DNA of 9,551 nucleotides from Oscillospiraceae bacterium (GTDB lineage Bacteria > Bacillota > Clostridia > Oscillospirales > Acutalibacteraceae): assembly GCA_009786735.1 (NCBI GenBank), contig WQRM01000051.1, forward strand, positions 1 through 9,551, given 5' to 3'. The notes under the pieces were generated by a model that was not told the DNA's origin, did no database searches, and saw only the letters and a list, made by a program, of their open reading frames with translations. The translations under genes were made by a program, and so were the position numbers. Shown piece after piece: positions 5,711 to 9,551 of the stretch. The stretch's first letter is position 1, and each line of letters opens with the position of its first letter.

Positions 5711-5752
5711 AAAAATCTGCAAATCGTTAACCAAATGGCAACGATTCGCAGA
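5711..5752 (-). terminator. Intrinsic terminator of the siderophore ABC operon
   Basis: Minus-strand arms TCTGCGAATCGTT and AACGATTTGCAGA (5752 to 5716) pair over 13 bp with one G-U; the 11-nt centre can add CCA/TGG pairs. A T5 tract follows at 5711-5715. The stem begins 21 nt after the binding-protein stop. The next promoter -35 starts 1 nt after the T tract. Confidence 0.85.
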
Positions 5753-5773
5753 AAACGTGTGTTTAGGTTTTTG

Positions 5774-6895
5774 CTATTGCGCGGTGTAGTTGGCGATGAA
5801 GCGGTTCACGTCCGCGATCATGCGGCGCGCCGAGCTGATGCCGCCCACCACGGTGTACCACTCTGCCATGGGCAGACCGGCGTAGATGTGACCGTTTTCA
5901 TACGCGGCGGTGCGTTGAATCATCGGGTCGTTCATGAAGGCTTGTGCGCCTGCGCCGTTGCCGGTTTCCGGCTCGGTGCGGTCAAGCAAGAAGATAACAT
6001 CCGGGTTGTGCGCCAGCAGGAACTCGGCGCGGGCATCCATGCCGTGTTGGTCGGTCAGCGCGGCGATGTCGAGCTCCAGGGGATTGAAGCCGAACTCGTC
6101 AAAGAAGAAGCCTTTGCGGCTGTTGGCCAAGAACACCGAAAAGCTATCCGGCGTGGTCATCATCACAAACACAGCTTCCATGTCGCTGGCGGAGGTGATG
6201 GCGGCGATTTCAGCCATTTCTGTTTCGACTTCATTGATCAGCGAGGCGAACAGCGGCGCGGTGTCGGGCCAGATTTGGCCGAGCACGTTGGCGTTGAAGC
6301 GCATGTCGTTGAGCAGGTCAGCTTCTTGCACGTGAATGGTGAGGCGGATGAAGGTGGTGTCGGCATAGCGCTCTTCGGTGTCGGCACGGAATTGCGCGTT
6401 GTCTTCCGGGCTCAAGCGGTCGCCGGCGGCGTTCATGCCGAAGGAGCGCGCGCCCAAAATCACCAGCTCCGGCGTCACGATGTCCAGCACGTCCCAGTCC
6501 ACATAGAACAGCGTGCCGCCGTTGATGACGTTGATTTCGCCCGCGCCGCGCAGCTCATACTGCTCGCGATACCAGCTGAGGATGTCGGGCAAACCTGCGG
6601 GGTTAGGGATGATCAGGGTTTCGATGCCGGTGTTTTCAAAGCCTACGTTATACAGCATGTCGAGAATGCCGTTGTCGTAGATGGCGACCACGCTGGGGTT
6701 TTGGCGCAGCTCCACGGTCAAGTCGTTGAAGTCCGTGACTTCGATGACGTCACGCGTGCGCGCAACTGCTGCGGGTACGGTCGGGTCTTGGGTTTGCGGG
6801 TCATTGTCGTTTGCGCCACCGCAAGCCACAAACAATGCGATTACGCCAGCAATCAATACCAGCGCGAGAACAACGCCTAACATGCGTTTTTTCAT
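5774..6895 (-). CDS. yclQ: Catecholate siderophore substrate-binding lipoprotein (CeuE/YclQ-like)
   Basis: 373 residues; captures ferric catecholate siderophores outside the cell and delivers them to the permease pair. Lipid signal MKKRMLGVVLALVLIAGVIA with a weak lipobox FVAC (C25), then an acidic linker and the class III two-lobed fold. From family knowledge (CeuE), ligand residues can be aligned by eye: R150 in PELVILGARS, R260 in ANSRKGFFFDEFG, H284 in DQHGMDARAEF, R306 in IFLLDRTEPETG, Y347 in AEWYTVVGG. The H284-R306 spacing (22) equals CeuE H227-R249 as I recall it. The span between R150 and R260 is about 23 residues longer than in CeuE. AGGAGG with 8 nt spacing sets the start. The gene follows the ATPase by 56 nt and ends the operon. 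Confidence 0.88.
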   Translation of the reverse strand: MKKRMLGVVLALVLIAGVIALFVACGGANDNDPQTQDPTVPAAVARTRDVIEVTDFNDLTVELRQNPSVVAIYDNGILDMLYNVGFENTGIETLIIPNPAGLPDILSWYREQYELRGAGEINVINGGTLFYVDWDVLDIVTPELVILGARSFGMNAAGDRLSPEDNAQFRADTEERYADTTFIRLTIHVQEADLLNDMRFNANVLGQIWPDTAPLFASLINEVETEMAEIAAITSASDMEAVFVMMTTPDSFSVFLANSRKGFFFDEFGFNPLELDIAALTDQHGMDARAEFLLAHNPDVIFLLDRTEPETGNGAGAQAFMNDPMIQRTAAYENGHIYAGLPMAEWYTVVGGISSARRMIADVNRFIANYTAQ

Positions 6896-6951
6896 GGGGG
6901 ATGCCTCCTAAAAATAAAAATGTATTTATGATAAAGTGCACGCGGGCACCA

Positions 6952-7746
6952 TTATCCACAGAATTTGCATGACGAAGCCTCGTCATGGTCGTAATACAAG
7001 CTCACCTGCTTGCCGTCGTGGTCGATGATGTGGAACTTGTGCTCAAACACAGGGTTGAGCACTTGCGGGGTCACCACCTCGCGCGGCGGTCCTTCCTTGG
7101 CGATAATGCCATCCTGCATCGCCACGATGTGGTCTGCATAGGCCGAAGCAAAGTTGATGTCGTGCAGCACAACGATCACGGTTTTGCCCAGCTCGCTCAC
7201 CAGGCGTTGCACGTTCTTCATCATCTCCACCGAGTAGCGGATGTCGAGGTTATTCAGCGGCTCGTCGAGGAAGATATACGGCGTGTCTTGCGCCAAAATC
7301 ATGGCGATGAACGCCCGCTGGCGCTGCCCGCCGGAAATTTCGTCCAGATACTTCCCCGCCATGTCACCCATGTTCAGGTAATCCAGTGCCTCGGCGACTT
7401 TGCGCTTGTCTTCATCGCCCAGCCTGCCGCCGCAGTGCGGAAAGCGCCCGAACTCCACGAGGTCGTTCACGGTGATGCGAATCGCCAGCTGCTGGCTTTG
7501 CTTGAGAAACGCGATTTGTTTCGCCAGTTCGCTGGATTTCATCTTGCGGATGTCTTGCCCGTGCAGCAGCACTTGACCGCTTTGCGCAGGCACAAGGTTG
7601 GTCATCACGCTCAACAGCGTGGACTTGCCCGCGCCGTTCGCCCCGATGAGCGCGGTGATTTCGTGTTCCCGCACGGTGAGGCTCACATCCTTGAGGATTT
7701 CCTTGCCGCGGCTGTAAGACTGCGTGATGTTTTGCACTTCTATCAT
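6952..7746 (-). CDS. yclP: Siderophore ABC transporter ATPase (YclP/CeuD-like)
   Basis: 264 residues; cytoplasmic ATPase powering catecholate siderophore import. Motifs: Walker A GANGAGKST (35-43), Q-loop in FLKQS (80-84), signature SGGQRQR (138-144), Walker B YIFLDEP (157-163) with E162, D-loop NNLD (165-168), H-loop H195 in VLHDINFAS. The wording IRITVNDLVEFGRFPH and AFIAMILAQD is characteristic of the YclP branch rather than FhuC/FecE. Start: ATG at 7744-7746 with AAGGAG 8 nt upstream; a longer in-frame reading to 7890 runs through the permease gene and lacks support. The ATG overlaps the permease stop (ATGA), implying coupling. The C-terminus EASSCKFCG ends in a CxxC pair (C260, C263), which I do not recall in this family. 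Confidence 0.95.
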   Translation of the reverse strand: MIEVQNITQSYSRGKEILKDVSLTVREHEITALIGANGAGKSTLLSVMTNLVPAQSGQVLLHGQDIRKMKSSELAKQIAFLKQSQQLAIRITVNDLVEFGRFPHCGGRLGDEDKRKVAEALDYLNMGDMAGKYLDEISGGQRQRAFIAMILAQDTPYIFLDEPLNNLDIRYSVEMMKNVQRLVSELGKTVIVVLHDINFASAYADHIVAMQDGIIAKEGPPREVVTPQVLNPVFEHKFHIIDHDGKQVSLYYDHDEASSCKFCG

Positions 7747-8834
7747 ACGCGGTTCTCCTTCAATATCAAGTAGAAAATATAGCTGCAGCCCACCAAATTG
7801 ATAATCGCCGTCACGGGGATCGCCCCGCGGATGAGCTCCATCACGCCTTGCCCTGCCACCAGCGCAAAGGCTGCAACCATCGCCGAGCAAATGAACAGCG
7901 GCATGTGTTTGTAGGTCTTGAGCAGCTCGCGGGCGGCGTTCACCGCCAGCAACCCCAAGAAGGTCAGCGAACCAATCAGTGCGGTGGCAACGCTCATGCC
8001 CACGGCGATGAGAACAAGGTTGATGTTCAGCTCTTTCTCATACGCCAGCCCCAAGCCTTTCGCTTGCTGCGGACCGAGGCTCATCACGTTGAACTTGCGA
8101 TGCCGCATCAGCGTCAGCGCCACCACCACCGCCATGATGGGCAGCACATACCACACTAAGTCGGCACTGATGTTGTTGATGTTCACGCTCGTGGCCGCCT
8201 GCACCTGAAAGAACTCGCTTTGGTTCATGATAATTTGCAGATATCGCGTGCCGCTGCTGATGATTCCGCTGAGCACCAGCCCAAACATCAGCAAAAACAC
8301 AATGTTGTTGCGGCTTGAGCGCAAAATAAAGCCAAACATGAAAAACGAGATGGCAATCATCACCCCGGCGCTCACCAGAAAGTTCACCAAGGGGTTAGCG
8401 AACAGCACATGCGATGCTCCAAAGATGAACACCAGCGCCGTTTGCGTGCCCACAAACACCGAGTCAAAGCCAATCATCGACGGCGTGAGCACCCGGCTTT
8501 GCGTGATGGTTTGGAACGAAAGGCTCACCACCGCCAGCACCACTGCCGACGCAACCATCGCCACCAGATGCGGAATCGCACGCGCGAGGATGTTCGAGAA
8601 CGCATCCGGCGAAACGGGAATGCCCAAGTTGATAATCGGCAGCATTTTCGCCCACGTGCGCGAGTAGAGATACAACGCCATGGCCGCCACCAGCAACACC
8701 GCTAGCACCACGAACACCGTGACGCTGCGCTTTTTGCTGCCCGCAGCTTGCGTGCTTGCGCTGCCCGGTCCGGCAAAGGACAAAAACTTAAGCCACAGTT
8801 GCTTTGGCTTTGCGCCTGCAAAGTTTTCCGCCAT
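7743..8834 (-). CDS. yclO: FecCD-family siderophore permease, second subunit (YclO/CeuC-like)
   Basis: 363 residues; one of two inner-membrane permease subunits that pair with the ATPase below it. Typical FecCD wording: ARAIPHLVAMVASAVVL (84-100), SLSFQTITQSRVLTPSMIG (104-122), about nine to ten hydrophobic helices, and SLTFLGLLAVNAARELLK in the C-terminal third, equivalent to the loop that contacts the ATPase. Family members are usually about 315-340 residues; the extra length is an N-terminal polar tail of about 35 residues (MAENFAGAKPKQLWLKFLSF onward) before the first helix. AAGGGGG precedes the ATG by 4 nt and supports this start, although it makes a 47-nt overlap with the upstream permease gene. 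Its stop overlaps the ATPase start. Confidence 0.92.
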   Translation of the reverse strand: MAENFAGAKPKQLWLKFLSFAGPGSASTQAAGSKKRSVTVFVVLAVLLVAAMALYLYSRTWAKMLPIINLGIPVSPDAFSNILARAIPHLVAMVASAVVLAVVSLSFQTITQSRVLTPSMIGFDSVFVGTQTALVFIFGASHVLFANPLVNFLVSAGVMIAISFFMFGFILRSSRNNIVFLLMFGLVLSGIISSGTRYLQIIMNQSEFFQVQAATSVNINNISADLVWYVLPIMAVVVALTLMRHRKFNVMSLGPQQAKGLGLAYEKELNINLVLIAVGMSVATALIGSLTFLGLLAVNAARELLKTYKHMPLFICSAMVAAFALVAGQGVMELIRGAIPVTAIINLVGCSYIFYLILKENRV

Positions 8835-9551
8835 ACATCCCCCTTAATAGATACACCATAAACACCACACCGCCAACCACGCTGATGGTCACGCTCACGT
8901 TCATCTCAAACGGGAACAACACCAAACGGCTGATGATATCACACAGCAACACAAACACCGCGCCAAACAGCATCAAGTCCACGATGGACTTCTTGAGGTT
9001 GTCGCCATAGAACGACGTTGCCATGTTGGGAATAATCAGCCCGATAAACGGCAGCGGCCCCACCGCAACAAATGTGGACGCGCTAATCAGCGCAACAATC
9101 ACCAGCGCCAGGGCAACCACCATGTTGTAGTTCACGCCCAGGTTTTTGGCAAAATCCGCGCCAAGACCAATGATGCTGAAGCGCGTGGCGAAAATCACCG
9201 CCAGCAACAGCGGGGGCAGAACAAGCCAAACAAAACCAAAGTTACCAAGCCGCGCAAAGCTGCCCATGTAGATTTGCTGCAAGAACTCCATTGCGCCAAC
9301 CTCAGCGAACCAGAACGACACCGCCGTGGACAGCGCCAGAATGAGCCCGCCATACATCATGCCCAGCAGCGGGATGTAGACCACCTCGCGAATCTTCAGG
9401 CGGTTAATCACCGCCGTGAACAGCAGGGTGGACAACAACGCGAACGCGAACGCCACTAGGGTTTGCACCCAGCCGGATTGTTGGTTGAGAAACACGAACG
9501 TCAGCAGCGAACCAAACGCCGCGGCATCAATCGTGCCGGCTGTGGTGGGCG
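8788..9551 (-). CDS. yclN: FecCD-family siderophore permease, first subunit (YclN/CeuB-like), N-terminus cut
   Basis: The frame stays open to the window edge. Upstream of the internal GTG at 9493-9495 it reads PTTAGTIDAAAFGSLLTFV, which matches the conserved STAGT-type stretch of FecCD permeases, so the gene starts outside the window. 253 codons are visible, covering roughly the C-terminal three quarters of the protein. Landmarks: YIPLLGMMYGG, YMGSFARL, FSIIGLGADFAKNLGVNYN, and VGPLPFIGLIIPN followed by YGDNLKKSI, the ATPase-contact region. The Asn where many family members have His after Pro is typical of the YclN branch as I recall it. The C-terminus ends in a basic tail (YGGKLCRRKAKATVA) that overlaps the next permease start. 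Confidence 0.92.
   Translation of the reverse strand, partial: PTTAGTIDAAAFGSLLTFVFLNQQSGWVQTLVAFAFALLSTLLFTAVINRLKIREVVYIPLLGMMYGGLILALSTAVSFWFAEVGAMEFLQQIYMGSFARLGNFGFVWLVLPPLLLAVIFATRFSIIGLGADFAKNLGVNYNMVVALALVIVALISASTFVAVGPLPFIGLIIPNMATSFYGDNLKKSIVDLMLFGAVFVLLCDIISRLVLFPFEMNVSVTISVVGGVVFMVYLLRGMYGGKLCRRKAKATVA

Noticed and set aside
5273..6880. 535-codon open frame on the plus strand opposite the binding protein and lipoprotein genes
   Set aside because: It is antisense to two well-supported genes, crosses a terminator and promoter of the other strand, is His/Val/Arg-rich low-complexity sequence and matches no family. It follows from GC-rich third positions.
6896..6951. GTGC/GCAC hairpin between ATPase and binding-protein genes
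   Set aside because: Stem of only 4 bp and a following AT-rich, not T-run, sequence; too weak to call an attenuator.
6985..7773. 262-codon plus-strand frame opposite the ATPase
   Set aside because: The ATPase motifs are complete on the minus strand; this is its shadow.
7747..7890. 48-residue N-terminal extension of the ATPase
   Set aside because: It lies in permease coding sequence in another frame and the usual ATPase start MIEVQNI has its own ribosome binding site.
1..9551. CRISPR arrays, tRNA or rRNA genes, transposases, phage genes, toxin-antitoxin pairs
   Set aside because: I looked for repeats at regular spacing, cloverleaf arms and transposase motifs and saw none.

Overview
Every gene I can support is on the minus strand, so the window reads as transcription from high to low coordinates. 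Base composition looks to be in the mid-50s % GC by eye. The strong AGGAGG-type ribosome binding sites, sigma-A-like promoters, lipoprotein and Sec signals starting MKK, and the permease-permease-ATPase-binding protein order of the B. subtilis yclNOPQ locus suggest a Gram-positive Bacillota, probably an uncultured Clostridia member. This placement is an inference; no rRNA or marker gene here proves it.

Region 1 (9551 to 5711) is a catecholate-siderophore (petrobactin/enterobactin-type) ABC importer: two FecCD permeases (the first cut by the window edge), a cytoplasmic ATPase and a substrate-binding lipoprotein, ending in a clear intrinsic terminator. Its promoter lies outside the window.

Region 2 (5709 to 2685) starts at a near-consensus promoter that abuts that terminator. 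It encodes a lipoprotein, a Cys-rich/Asp-Pro-rich exported protein, an exported class C beta-lactamase-fold serine hydrolase, a membrane-anchored beta-domain protein, and a tiny signal-peptide-plus-TM protein. An intrinsic terminator follows. A G-U-rich hairpin between the Cys-rich gene and the hydrolase gene may attenuate transcription.

Region 3 (2680 to 1) starts at a second promoter whose -10 is embedded in a perfect dyad (possible operator). It encodes two more membrane-anchored beta-domain proteins, then glyA (serine hydroxymethyltransferase), then two small hydrophobic proteins, the last cut by the window edge. No terminator separates these genes.

The most unusual content is regions 2 and 3. 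Six genes share an almost interchangeable signal-peptide module but carry different mature parts, and three of them look like diverged copies of one 150-165-residue architecture: signal peptide, small beta-sandwich resembling pre-peptidase C-terminal (PPC) domains, then a C-terminal TM anchor. I do not recognise a described system with this composition. A surface or envelope module is the best inference, but its function is unknown.
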